A stretch of 64,000 nucleotides of DNA from Letharia columbiana. Its lineage: Eukaryota > Ascomycota > Lecanoromycetes > Lecanorales > Parmeliaceae. Positions 51,131 to 64,000 of this stretch are shown here, piece after piece (position 1 is the stretch's first letter; each line of letters begins with the position of its first letter). Under the pieces are notes generated by a model. That model saw only the letters and a program-made list of their open reading frames with translations. It made no database searches and was not told the origin of the DNA. The stretch covers positions 1,281,001 to 1,345,000 of the forward strand of contig NW_023501038.1 in the NCBI RefSeq assembly GCF_014066305.1, in the 5' to 3' direction. Both the position numbers and the translations under genes were made by a program.

Positions 51131-52839
51131 TCGAAATAATATATATTTAAATAAATTAAAATTATTTAATATCTTACTTTAATAGCTATTTTATTATTTA
51201 AAAGATTTTATTATAATAGAAGATAATATAAAATTTATATTACTAATTAATATATTATCTTTATTTCTTTTTAATATTTTAATACTTCTTATTATAAGAA
51301 TATAGTCTTTCTCTATTTTTTATAAATAATTATTATAAATTAATTTTTTATATTTAATATATCTTTCTAATTAAATCTTAGCGTATTTCTTTTTATATAT
51401 ATATATTTATATATAAATTAAAAATATATAATAAGCGATTAGAGTTTAATTTAATTTAATTAAAAAAATCTAACTTTATAAATTTAATTTATAAACCTTT
51501 ACTTATAAATTTAAATAATTAAATAATTATTATTTTAATAAAATTTATAATTATTTTTTAATTAAAATTATTAAATAAATAAATAAATAAATATTAATAA
51601 ATAAATATTAATAAATAAATATAAAGAATATTATAAAGAAATTAAATAATAATAAAATTATTATTATTAAGAATATAATTTAACTTTTTAAGATTTTATA
51701 TTATATTAATTATCTACTTAGTTAATTATTTAATTAATTATTTAATTTAATATTTTATAAAAAAAAAAAAATTATAATAAATAAATATAAAGAATATTAT
51801 AGAGAATATTATAAAGAATATTATAAAAAAATTAAATAATAATAAAATTATTATTATTAAGAATATAGTTTAATTTTTTAAAATATTATATTATATAAAT
51901 AAAGGCCTATAAATTAAATTTATAAAGTTAAATTTTTCTAAATTAAATAAAGTTAAATTTTTTTAAGTTAAATCGAATTTTAATTTTAATTCTAAATTAA
52001 ATTAAACTTTAATCGCTTATTATATATTTTTAATCTACTTTTATTATTATAAAATTAATTTAATCTATATAATATATAAATATATATATATAAAAAGAGG
52101 CGCGTTAAGGTTTAATTAGAAAGATATAATAATTATTTATAAAAAATAAAGAAAAGACTATATTTTTATAATAAGAAGTATTAAAATATTAAAAAGAAAT
52201 AAAGATAACGTATTAATTAGTAATATAAATCTTATAATATCTTCTATTATAATAAAATTTTTCGAATAATAAAATAGCTATAAATATTAAACGATTTTAA
52301 TTTATTTAAATATATATTATTTCGAAGTAATAATTTAATATAGAATTATAAAGAGTATATAATATAGAATTTTAGAGAGTTAAATCGTATTCTTAATATT
52401 AAAAGCTTTATTATTACTTAATTTCTTTATAATATTCTTTATATTCGCCTACTATATTAACTTCTCTTATATTAATTAAATAAATTAATATAAGATTATA
52501 GAGAGTAGATCTATTATATTACTACTGCTAATAATTATCTTTATAATATTCTTTATAATATTCTCTATAATATTCTTTATAGTATTCTTTATATTTATCT
52601 ATTATAATTTCTTCTCTTACTTCTTAATATAGTAAAAATAATAGACTTAATTATAATAATATTCTTCGCGCTTATTAAATAATAATTTAATATAAAATTA
52701 TAAAGAGTATATAATGTAGAATCTTAGAGAGCTAAGTCGTATTTTTAATATTAAGAATTTTATTATCGCTTAATTTCTTTATAGTATTCTCCGTATTCGT
52801 CTATTATAATAATTTCTCTTATTCTAATTAAGTAGATTA

Positions 52840-53290
52840 ATATAAGATTATAAAAAGTAAATCTATTATATTACTACTACCAATAATTATCTTTATAATA
52901 TTTTTTATATTTATCTACTATAGTAATTTCTTCTCTTATTAAATATTAAGCTAGTATAAGACTATAAAGAATAAGTCTATTATATTATTACTACTAATAA
53001 CTATCTTTATAATATTCTTTATATTTATCTACTATAATAATTTCTTTTTTTATTAAATATTAAATTAATATAAGATTATAGAGAGTAGATTTATTATATT
53101 ATTACTACTAATAATTATCTTTATAATATTCTTCATATTTATTTACTATAGTAGTTTCTTCTCTTATTAAATATTAAGTTAATATAAAATTATAAAGAGT
53201 AGATCTATTATATTACTATTATTAATAACTACCTTTATAATATTCTCTATAATATTCTTTATATTCGTCTATTATAGATTCTTCTCTTAT
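52840..53290 (+). repeat. Tandem array, about 113 bp unit, four copies
   Basis: Units share ATTATATTACTACTA, TCTTTATAATATTCTTTATA and TCTTATTAAATATTAA in the same order. Copies lie near 52,870, 52,980, 53,090 and 53,210. Confidence 0.7.
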
Positions 53291-53384
53291 TTAATTAAAT
53301 ACGAGAGTATTAAGAATAAATATATTTATATTAATAGAATTAATAAAATAATAAAAAAAGAATAATTATATAAATAGATAAAAG

Positions 53385-54245
53385 GATTATTATTTAATCT
53401 TAAATACGTTTAATATAATTATAATATTTAAATATTAATTTAACTTATCTATTACTAACTTAAAAGAAGTATATAAAGAAGAATATATTTATTTAAACTC
53501 TTTTTAAAAGTTTTTTAATACATTTATAAGTAGTAGTAAATAGCTATTAAGCTTATTTATAACCTCGATTATTAATAATAATAGATTTATTAAAGAATAG
53601 CTTAAGGGTATTAATAAGATCTCTAAAAAATAAATAAAAGAGATATATATACTTAAATCGAACTCTTTTTAAGAGTTTTTTAACGCGTTTATAAGTAGTA
53701 ATAAATAATTATTAAGCTTACTTACGGCCTCGATTACTAGTAATAGCGAATTTATTAAAAAGTAATCTAGAGATATTAATAAGAGACTCTAATTAAATAA
53801 GAAATATCGAAGATAATTATATTTATATTAATAAAATTAATAGAATTAATAAAATTAATAGAATTAATAGAATAGTAAAAGAATAATAAATAGATAAAAG
53901 AATTATTATTTAATTCTAAACGCGTCTAATATAACTACTATAACTATTATATTTAAATATCTATTTAATTTATTAATAATAAATTAAATTTTATAATTTT
54001 TATAACGTTAGAAAGTATAAAGCGAGCTTTATAATTTAAGAAATTATAAAGTAACTATATATATTATAAACTAAATACTTTAAAGTATAAAACTTTTATA
54101 TATAAATTTTTAATAAGAGAGATATAAAAGAGTTATCGAGCTAACTTAGTCGGTCTAATTAAAAGAGTATAATAAATCTAAATTATTAATTAGCTATATA
54201 TATAAATTTAAGATTTTTAAATTTAATCTTATCTTATTCTATTAT
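53385..54245 (+). repeat. Repeat unit A, direct copy 1
   Basis: Runs from TTAAATACGTTTAATATAAT to the T/A-rich end near 54,245. It contains two copies of the ACTCTTTTTAA(A/G)AGTTTTTTAA segment (about 53,500 and 53,665), so it is internally duplicated relative to the other copies. Confidence 0.75.
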
Positions 54246-55992
54246 ATATACTAATTAATTATTTATTTAATTAATTATTTAATTAATTACTTAATTTAAT
54301 ATTTTATAAAAAAATAAAAAAAAATATTATAATAAATAAATATAAAAAATATTATAAAGAAATTAAATAATAATAAAATTATTATTATTAAAAATATAAT
54401 TTAGCTTTTTAAAATCTTATATTATATTAATTATCTACTTAGTTAATTATTTAATTAATTATTTAATTTAATATTTTATAAAAAAAGAAATAAAAGAAAG
54501 AATTATAATAGATAAATATAGAGAATATTATAAAGAATATTATAAAGAATATTATAAAGATAATTATTAATAATAATAATATAATAAATTTATTTTTTAT
54601 AATTTTATATTAATCTATTTAATTAATATAAAAAAAAATTAATATAATAAATAAATATAAAGAATATTATAAAGAAATTAAGTAATAATAAAATTATTAC
54701 TATTAAAAATATAACTTAACTCTCTAAAATCTTATATTATATACTCTTTATAATTATATATTAAATTATTATTTTAAAATAATATATATTTAAATTAATT
54801 AAAATTATTTAATATTTTATTTTAATAATTATTTTATTATTTAAAAGATTTTATTATAATAAAAAATAATATAAAATTTATATTATTAATTAATATATTA
54901 TCTTTATTTCTTTTTAATATTTTAATACTTCTTATTATAAAAATATAATTTTTCTCTATTTTTTATAAATAATTATTATAAATAAGTAAAGATTTATAAA
55001 TTGAATTTATAAAGTTAATTTTTTTCTAAATTAAATTAAACTCTAATCGCTTATTATATATTTTTAATCTATATATAAATATATATATATAAAGAGAGAC
55101 GCGTTAAAATCTAATTAGAAAGATATATTAAATATAAAAAATTAATTTATAATAATTATTTATAAAAAATAAAGAAAGATTATATTTTTATAATAAGAAG
55201 TATTAAAATATTAAAAAAGAAATAGAGATAATATACTAATTAGTAGTATAAATCTTATATTATCTCTTATTATAATAAAATCTTTTAAATAATAAAATAG
55301 TTATTAAAATAAGATATCGAATAGTTTTAATTTATTTAAATATATATTATTTCGAAGTAATAATTTAATATAGAATTATAAAGAGTATATAATATAGAAT
55401 TCTAGAGAGTTAAATCGTATTCTTAATAATAATAATCTTATTATTACTTAATTTCTTTATAATATTTTTTATATTTATTTATTATAGTTTTTTCTCTTAT
55501 TTTTTAATATAGTAAAAATAATAAACTAAGTTATAATAATATTCTTTACTTATTAAATAATAATTTAATATAAAATTATAAAGAATATATAATATAAGAT
55601 TTTAGAGAGTTAAATTATATTCTTAATAATAATAATTTTATTATTATTTAATTTCTTTATAATATTCTTTATATTTATCTATTATAATTTCTTCTCTTAC
55701 TTCTTAATATAATAAAAATAATAAATTAAATTATAATAATATTCTTCGCTTATTAAATAATAATTTAATATAAAATTATAAAGAGTATATAACGTAAGAT
55801 CTTAGAGAGTTAAGTTATATTTTTAATAATAATAATTTTATTATTATTTAATTTCTTTATAATATTCTTTATATTTATTTATTATAATTTCTTCTTTTAC
55901 TTTTTAATATAATAAGAATAATAAATTAAATTATAATAATATTCTTTACTTATTAAATAATAATTTAATATAAAATTATAAAAAATATATAA

Positions 55993-56705
55993 CGTTTAAA
56001 CGCGTTTAATATAATTATAATATTTAAATATTAATTTAATTTATTTATTATTAGCTTAAAAGAAATATATAAAAAAAAATATATCTATTTAAGCTCTTTT
56101 TAAGAATTTTTTAATATATTTATAAGTAGTAATAAATAGCTATTAGAATTACTTACGACCTTAATTATTAATAATAATAAATTTATTAAAAAATAATTTA
56201 AGAGCGTTAATAAGGGGCTCTAATTAAGCGAGAGGTATTAAAAATAATTATATTTATATTAGTAAAATTAGTAGAATTAATAAAATTAATAGAATTAATA
56301 AATAAAATAAATAAAATTAATAGAATAATAAAAGAATAATAAATAAATAAAAAAATTATTATTTATTTTTAAATATATTTAATATAACTATTATAATTAT
56401 TATATTTAAATATTTATTTAATTTATTAATAATAAATTAAATTTTATAATTTTTATAATATTAAAAAGTATAAAGCGAGTTTTATAATTTAAGAAATTAT
56501 AAAGTAATTATAAATATTATAAATTAAATACTTTAAAATATAAAATTTTTATATATAAATTTTTAATAAGAAAGTTTAAAAAAGATTAGTAGATTAATTT
56601 AATTAATCTAATTAAAGAGCGTAATAATCTTAAATTTATAATTGATTATATATATAAATTTAAAGTTTTATAGCTTAACTCTATCTTATTCTTTTATATA
56701 TATTA
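55993..56705 (+). repeat. Repeat unit A, direct copy 2
   Basis: Same order and orientation as 53,385-54,245, with a single copy of the CTCTTTTTAAGAATTTTTTAA segment. Confidence 0.75.
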
Positions 56706-57496
56706 ATATAAAAAAGTATTTTTAATAAAATAAATAAATTTTTATCTTTAAATATTTATATAATTATATTTAATAATTTAAATAATTTATCGAAGATTTC
56801 GAGTTAAAAGATATATTCTTCGAAGATTTCAAGCTAAAATATATATTCTTTAAATATTTCGAGGTTTTCTCTATTATCTAAAAATATTAAATTTTTTAAA
56901 ACTATTATTATAGTTAATAAATTTTATTTATAAATTTTAATTTTATATTAATCTTAAAGAAGTAAGCTTCTAAAAAAGTGAAATATTAATTTAAAATCTC
57001 TAAAATATCGCAATTTCTCATACTTCTTCTTTTACTCTTTAATCTTTTTAAGAACTTTATATATTTTAAATCTCTTATAATTTTTATCTATAATATCTTC
57101 TAAGCGATAAATATTTCTATAATCTTATTTATATTAAAGATATATTATTAATATTTAAATTTTTTATAAACTTAAATTAACTACTATAAAGAATTCGATT
57201 TTAAAAGATTCTAAATTAAAAGTATCGAAATTAATCTTAAATTCTATTAACTCTTTAGAAGTCTCGAAAACTTCGAATTTATTAGAAGTCTTAAAAAACT
57301 CGAACTTATTAACTTCGAATTCTAAGAATACTATAAGTATTTTAATCTCGAAAAAACCTCCTTTAAAAGCTTAAGAAAATAAAATTTTAATAGAATTAGA
57401 TATCGAAGTATTAAAGTTTTTAAATAAAACTACTTTAAAAGATATATTTTTAAAATCTTTAAAAGATTTAAAAAATAAGAATCTAGCTATATTCTT

Positions 57497-58110
57497 TAAA
57501 TTAAAAGCTAATTTTAAAAATAGTAAAAAATATAGAATTAAATATAAAAGTTTTAAAGAATAAAGATAAATCCTCGAAAGTTTCGAAGAATATAAGTAAG
57601 TCTTCGAAAGTTTTAAAAGATATAGGCGATTCTTCGAAAGTTTCGAAGAACGCGAATAAGATTTTAAAAGTTTTAGAGGACTTAGATAATCCTTCGAAGA
57701 TTTTAAAAGATATAGATAATTCTTCGAAAGTTTCGAAGAACGCGGATAAGGCTTCGAAAGTCTCGGAGGATTTAGATAATTCTTCGAAGATTTTAAAAGA
57801 TATAAGCGATTCTTCGAAAGTTTTAAAAAATATAAATAAGACTTCGAAAGTTTCGAAGGACTTAAATAACTCTTCGAAAATTTCGAAGAATATAGGCGAT
57901 TCTTCGAAAGTTTCGAAAAATATAAATAAGTCTTCGAAAGTTTCGAAGAACTTAAATAACTCTTTAAAACTTTCGAAGAATATAGGCGATTCTTCGAAGA
58001 TTTCGAAGGATGCGAATAAGGCTTTAAAAGTTTCGAAGAACTTAAATAACTCTTCGAAAGATTTCGAAGAATATAAGCGATTCTTCGAAAGTTTCGAAGA
58101 ATATAAATAA
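57497..58110 (+). pseudogene. Relic frame with 10-residue repeats of SSKVSKNxxx type
   Basis: From 57,571 the sequence is built of exact 30 bp units (TC(T/C)TCGAAAGTTTCGAAGAA...). Sixteen units stay in register to 58,050, reading repeats such as SSKVSKNANK, SSKILKDIGD and SSKVSEDLDN-like forms, without a stop. A third-order period of 90 bp is visible in the ends (GD, NK, NN). A one-base insertion near 58,052 shifts the frame and a stop follows about 58,110; 30 bp units continue out of frame to about 58,325. No ATG is present. I do not know the protein. Lysine- and serine-rich repeats of this kind suggest a low-complexity or surface protein, which is only inference. Confidence 0.55.
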
Positions 58111-58409
58111 GGCTTTAAAAGTTTCGAAGAACTTAAGTAACTCTTCGAAAGTTTTAAAGAATATAAATAATTCTTCGAAAGTTTCGAAGAATATAAATAA
58201 GACTTTAAAAAGTTTTAAAGAACTTAAATAATTTTTTGAAAGTTTTAAAAGATATAAGCGATTCTTCGAAAGTTTCGAAGAATATAAATAAATCGTTAAA
58301 AGTTTTAAAGAATATAAGTAAGATTTTAAAAACTTTAAAAGCTTTAAAAGCTTCGAAAGCTATAAAAGTAAAGAAAGATAAAAATAAGATCTCGAAAAAC
58401 TTAATAGAT

Positions 58410-58678
58410 TAAGATTTAGATATTATCTTAAAAGATTTAAAATATCTAAATATAATTTTAAAAGATTTAAGAGATCTTAATATAGTTTTAAACTATTTAA
58501 GAAATAATAATATAATTTTAAATTATTTAAAAAACTTAGATTTAATCTTAAAAGATTTAAAATATTTAAATATAGTTTTAAAAGATTTAAGAAACTCTAT
58601 TATAGTCTTAAAAGACTTAAAAAATCTCGATATAATCTTAAAAGATTTAAAAGATTTAATTATAACTTCGAAAATTTA
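58410..58678 (+). pseudogene. Second 30 bp repeat array, LDIILKDLKY type
   Basis: About nine 30 bp units read in one open frame as LDIILKDLKY, LNIILKDLRD, LNIVLNYLRN and so on, ending at a TAA at 58,676-58,678. The Leu-rich look may come from RIP turning Pro and Ser codons into Leu. It lies 85 bp after the end of the first array, so both may belong to one decayed gene. Confidence 0.5.
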
Positions 58679-61600
58679 AAAGAGTAATAAAGATAAATTT
58701 AATCTATTTATAAATTTTCGAAATACTTTTACTTAAGTAAAGAACTTAAAAAGATTTATAATAATATCGAAAGATTCGAAAAAGAATAATTTAATTTATT
58801 CTCTCGAGAAGTTTATAAATATTCTTAATCGTGTTAAAAATATTAAAGATAAATTTATTCTTCGAAGAGAAGTTATACTTTTTTATTCTTATAAAAAATT
58901 AATAAAGTTAGACTTTATTAGAGATATTAATCTCGAATTTAAATAAGAGTATAAGCTAATTTAATAAAAAGAGGCTTATAAGATAATCTATTTAGATTTT
59001 TATTATCGTAAATTTATAAGTTTAAATTCCTCGAAGACTTTAATCTAAGTTTCTAAAATTCGAAAAATTTATAAAATTAAATTTAGAATAATTCTATTAA
59101 AATTAGATGAAAGTTAATATATTTTCTTTCTTATTTCTTGATATTATTAATTTATTATTTAAAAAATCTTTCTATAGTTATAGATTCTATAAATATTTAA
59201 TATATTATAAAGATCGTCGAGTTCGTATTTATTGATCTTTTTCTAAATTTATATTTTATAAATTAACTTTCTCTCTAGATATTAAATTCTAAGTAATAAT
59301 TAGATAAATTGAAGAATAAAGAGCTTTTATTATACGATTATATACTTTAAATAATATAATCTATAATTTTAAACCTCGATTTTTTTAAAGTATTTTTTCT
59401 TCGAATATTTCGAGGTTTTATTAATCTTTTAACTTTATAAAACGCTATTATTAAATTATAATTAAATAGATTTAAGCTATTTTAAAAAGCTCGAGAACTT
59501 AAATATTTTAATTTAAAGATAAGAGTTTTATAAATAAATAAGAATATATAATTTACTAACTATTCGTAGAAATCGACTTATTTTAAATTTTATACTTATT
59601 TATTAATACGTTTATTTTTCTTAAACTTACTTTAAATATAGATATTAATTCGATTTTTTCGAAGATTATCTTCTTAAATTTATAATAAATATTAAAAAAA
59701 ATTAATTAGATCTTAAGAAGGTTTATAACTTAATCTAAATTATTCTAATTTATCGAATACTAATTATTTAATTTAGCTTTAAAATAGTTATATTAATAAT
59801 TATTTTAAGAAGAATTTATTAAAGAGCCTTAAAGACGAGTCTAAGAATTAATATATAGACTTACTTCGAATTCTATAAGAATTTAATAATAATTACTTTC
59901 TTCGAAATTCTCGAGTTCTAAATTAATTCGAAATATTTATATTTTAATATAATCTAGATAAATATCGTAGCTAGTATAGATAATATTTTTTGTTATAAAT
60001 ATAAAATATTATAATATTAATAAATATTTTAATATCTTTCTTTAAAAAATCTTTAAAAAGCTTAAGATTATCGATAAAGCTATTATTAATTTAATTAATA
60101 ATATTAATAAATATTAATTTTTAAAGCTATTATTAATTTAATTAATAACGTTAATAAATACTTTAATATCTTTCTTTAGAAAATCTTTAAGACGCTTTAA
60201 ATGATTATTAATAAAGCTACTATTAATCTAATTAATAGCGTCGCTATTACTAAAATCGAAGAGAATAATACTATTATATAAAAAGATATATAATTATCTT
60301 AAAAAGATATAATTAATATATAGAATTATTCTTCGAATTCTATAAGAATTTAATAAAAATTATTTTCTTCAAAAATCTCGAAGAATAAGTATATTCGAAA
60401 TATTTATATTTTAAATATATTCGAAGTAATTAAAGCTTAAGTATATTAATAACTTCTTTTATATATATAATACTTTCGAATTATCGATTATTCGAGCTTT
60501 ATAAAATTCTCTCGAGGTATTATTAAATTATTATTTTAATTATAAAGATATTAAATAATATAAAGCGTATTATAATCTATACTTTATCTACTTTAATTAT
60601 ATAATTTTTAAAGATTTTATCTCTTATAACTTATTAGATATTATATCTTCTCTTATCGAAAAGAATAAGTTTTATAAACTTCGAGATTTTCGCTAATATC
60701 TATAAGATTATTTTAAAATTAAGTTAGAAAATATTAAGGAAACTACTTCGAATTTAGAGAAAATTTTATTATATTTCGAAGTTTTTAAATCTTATTAAAT
60801 TTATTTTTTAAGAAATATTATATTTATTAAATTTACGAAAGACTTAACCCTTTTAAAAGTTAGAAATATTTATCTATTCTAGATATAAAGAAGATATATT
60901 AAATTAAGAATATTATCGATCGTAGTATATATAAAAGAGTTTAATTTCTATTAAATCGTATTAGATAAGATCTATAATAAATTTAAATCTTAAGACTTTT
61001 AAAGGGGATTAAGACTTAAAACTCTTAAAGATATAGATTAATCTTAAAACTCGAGATTTTTAAATTTATCTTTAAATTAATATATCTTTTTATATTATAA
61101 TATAATTAATATCTAATTAATTCGAGAATTAAAAAACTTAATCTAATAATATTCTAAGATAAGAATCTTATTAATTCTAAGTAAATATTAAAAAGTAATT
61201 ATATAGATTAAAGTTATTATAATATATTCTCCAGATATCTTTTTAAACTTAAAGATTCGAAGTTTTCGAGATTAATAAAGATTACTATTCTAGTTAAAGT
61301 TCTATTATATTATTAAATCGAAATAACTTTTCAAGTTTTTTAATATTTATTACTCTTATACTAATATATATCTCTTCTATTTATATTTACTCTCTATAAA
61401 TTAATATTTATATTCTTCGAGATTATAAGATAATTAGAAAATATAAATCTTTTTATAATAAATAGTTTTTATATATCTTAAAATAAATATAGAAAGTAAA
61501 GGATTTCCTTACTATTTCTTATTCGAATCTTTTAAATATTATTAACTTTCTCTATCTTATATATTATTATAATATTAAAAAATAAGAGCTCGCATTTTTA

Positions 61601-64000
61601 GAGTATAACTATATATATTTAATATCGTTTTCTTTATTATTCGAGATTCTTAATCTATCTAATTATAATTATATAATATATAAATTTATAAAATAATTAA
61701 TTTCGATAAGTACTCTTTAGAAATATTAAGTTTATCTTCGAAGTTTTTAAACTTAATATAAATAAATATTCGAAATAATTAATACTATTTATAATATATT
61801 TCTAAAGTCTTCTTATTTATCGAAGCTTAAGTAGTCTACTTAATTTAATAAAAAGAATTATAACGTTTTTAATCTTCTATTTTATTAATATATAAATCTT
61901 CGATATCTTTAAGCTATTCTAATTCTAAAGTCTCGATATATTCTTTATTTTTAAGAGCTTTAATTTAATTATCGATTTCGAATTAATCTTAATCTTAAAA
62001 AATTAATCTCTCTAATATTAATAAACGATTTATTTATTATCTTCGAATTAATCGAAGTAATAGAATTATAAAATAAGTTATTTTTTATAAATAGAATATC
62101 TCTTAGTATTTCGCTTAATTTACTTCCCGCTATATAAAAAAAAACATCTTTAAAATTCTTAAATAAGATCTTAATAAATATTTTATAAATTTCGAAGTAT
62201 TAGCGAAATATTACGAGGATCGAAATCTTCGAAAATTTAAAAGAAAAATCTATAGAAATATAAATAAACTACGATCTCTAATTAAAATATTAACCTTAAA
62301 GTAAAAGCTCGAGATTTTCGTATTTTTTAATAAATTACTACTCTTTATAAAACTCGATTAGTCTATATTAACGCTAGACAAAGAATATATTAAGAAGTTA
62401 TAAACTAATAAATCTTATAAATTTCGAGATTTAAAAATTTAGAAGATTATTTTATTTATATAAGGATTTATATAGTAAAGCTTTAATATCTTAGTTATTA
62501 AACGTTATAATCTTTTAAAATAATTCTTTAACTCTTATATTATAAAGATCGTAATATTATCTTAAAAAATTCGAAAATAAATTTTAAGAAAATCGTTTTA
62601 TACTTAATCTTAGTTAAGATTAATTAAATTAAAATAAAAAAAGATATTAATCTTTAATTAATACTTAAATTATAATTAAATATCGAAATTTACTATATTA
62701 TATATCTAAATCGAGATAAAATAATATAAGAATTCTAGATATTTAATATTTATAAAACTCGAATTCTTCGAAGACTAGATTATACTTCGAATAAAACGAA
62801 CTTTTAATTAGTATAATTAAGACTTATACTCTTAAGATATCTTATATTATACTCGAGTTCTTTAAAAATAAAATCTCGAATATTATATCTTTAAGTTAAT
62901 TATCTAGAGATATATCTCGATTAATTCGAGAATAGAATAGTTATAATTTCTTACTAGCTATTTAAATTCGAGATATTTAAATTTCTTATAAATATTTTAA
63001 TTAAGTTTATTTATTATAATCTAAGTCTTAAAAGTATATAAAGAAATTATATAATACTATAAAGATATTATATCCTTAAACTTTTTAAAGATTATTTAAA
63101 TAATTTATTTATTTAGATAATATTTACTTATCGCTAAAAGTTCGAAAGCGATAAGACTATATAGACTTTTATATTAATAAAATTCACGAAATATAGAAAA
63201 GAGATATTAAAGACTTAAAGTATCTTATTTAAATAGACTCGATATACTCGAAAGATAGATAATACTTAAATAGTCTTATAAGCTTCGATGAAGTTAAATT
63301 CGAAAGAATCTATCGCTTTATTTTAATATCGAAAAGAAAGTAATAGAGTATAAATAAAAGACCTTTATAATAAAGTAAAACGATTTCGACGATATTAAGA
63401 AATATAATTAGTTTAAGATAGTAATAGTAATAGCGAAGAAAATAAAGACTCTTAGTTATATAGATAGCTAATATAAATATCTATAAATATAATAAAATCA
63501 TTTATAAGTATAATAGAAAGATTTAAAATTATTATTATTATTACTACGAAAATTTCGAAGTAGAAGAAATAATTTTAGAATTTCGAATTAAAAGATAAAG
63601 TTTATCTCGAAAGTTTTAAATTTTCGCGTAAGATTTAGTACTTTATAAAGATCTCGAAAATTTTAAAGTATTTTTAAGATTATTTTAAGTTAATTATAAA
63701 ATTATCGCGAAAGTTTCGAATTATCTTTTAAAGTCTTAAATATTTCGAGTTAATAATAATAGAATTATCGCGAAAATTTCGAATTAATAATAAATTTATT
63801 ATAAATCTTTTATATATAATAAAAATATATTAAATAACTAAGTTATTAAATTTATTTAAAAAAAATTAATTTATAATATTTATATATTATAAATATTATT
63901 AAAAATATAATATTTTATATAATAGATTAGAGTATTTTATATAATAAAGAAAAAAAGCGTTAAAATATAAAAAATAAATAAAAAAGTTAAGTTAATTTTA

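Larger units (their letters stand above)
47760..64000. repeat. AT block 2: RIP-degraded repeats, continues off window
   Basis: A sharp change at about 47,755 from normal sequence to A/T-dominated DNA, continuing to the window end. No intact gene. Up to 57 kb it is mainly repeated units in both orientations. From about 56.7 kb it is richer in TTCGAA/TCGA, and coding-type repeats are visible. 58,700-64,000 holds stop-riddled frames that I could not assign. Confidence 0.85.

Noticed and set aside
57571..58325. CRISPR-like regular 30 bp repeats
   Set aside because: There are no spacers, the units are contiguous and read as protein repeats, and the host is a eukaryote.

Overview
The window looks like a filamentous ascomycete (Pezizomycotina) chromosome. 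It carries compact nuclear genes with 46-92 nt GT-AG introns and CTRAY-type branch sites, encoding conserved fungal proteins. These genes sit between large A/T-saturated blocks carrying the footprint of repeat-induced point mutation (RIP): CpA to TpA on both strands, and TAG/TAA replacing CAG/TGG in transposon reading frames. The genus cannot be told from the sequence.

Layout. Gene island 1 (1-9,211): 3' end of an unrecognised low-complexity protein (-), CTF8 (+), a cytochrome P450 (+), UTP7/BING4 (+), AP-3 sigma (+), DPH3 (-). AT block 1 (about 9,240-35,070): RIP-degraded transposons framed by homopolymer runs. It holds a piggyBac-like relic, a solo LTR, a 2.1 kb direct duplication, a roughly 92 bp tandem repeat split by a chromodomain-type Ty3/gypsy element (20,000-26,802, with 164 bp LTRs), and a gag-like relic. 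Gene island 2 (about 35,080-47,750): TSR1 (+), a hypothetical protein with three internal repeats (+), a SWIRM/Myb/zinc-finger protein (-), an SPX-type phosphate transporter (+), PEX14 (-). AT block 2 (47,760-64,000, continuing off the window): microsatellites, a nest of inverted and tandem repeats (49-57 kb), and two arrays of 30 bp units that still read as 10-residue protein repeats (57.5-58.7 kb).

The genes do not form one pathway. They are housekeeping functions: sister-chromatid cohesion clamp loading, 18S rRNA processing (UTP7, TSR1), vesicle traffic, diphthamide synthesis, phosphate uptake and peroxisome import, plus one P450. Gene models were rebuilt by hand from splice signals and conserved protein joins. 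The most notable signals are the strong RIP asymmetry between the two LTRs of one element, matching inverted 25-26 bp sequences near both ends of AT block 1, the SWIRM fusion protein, and the reading-frame-preserving 30 bp repeat arrays in AT block 2.
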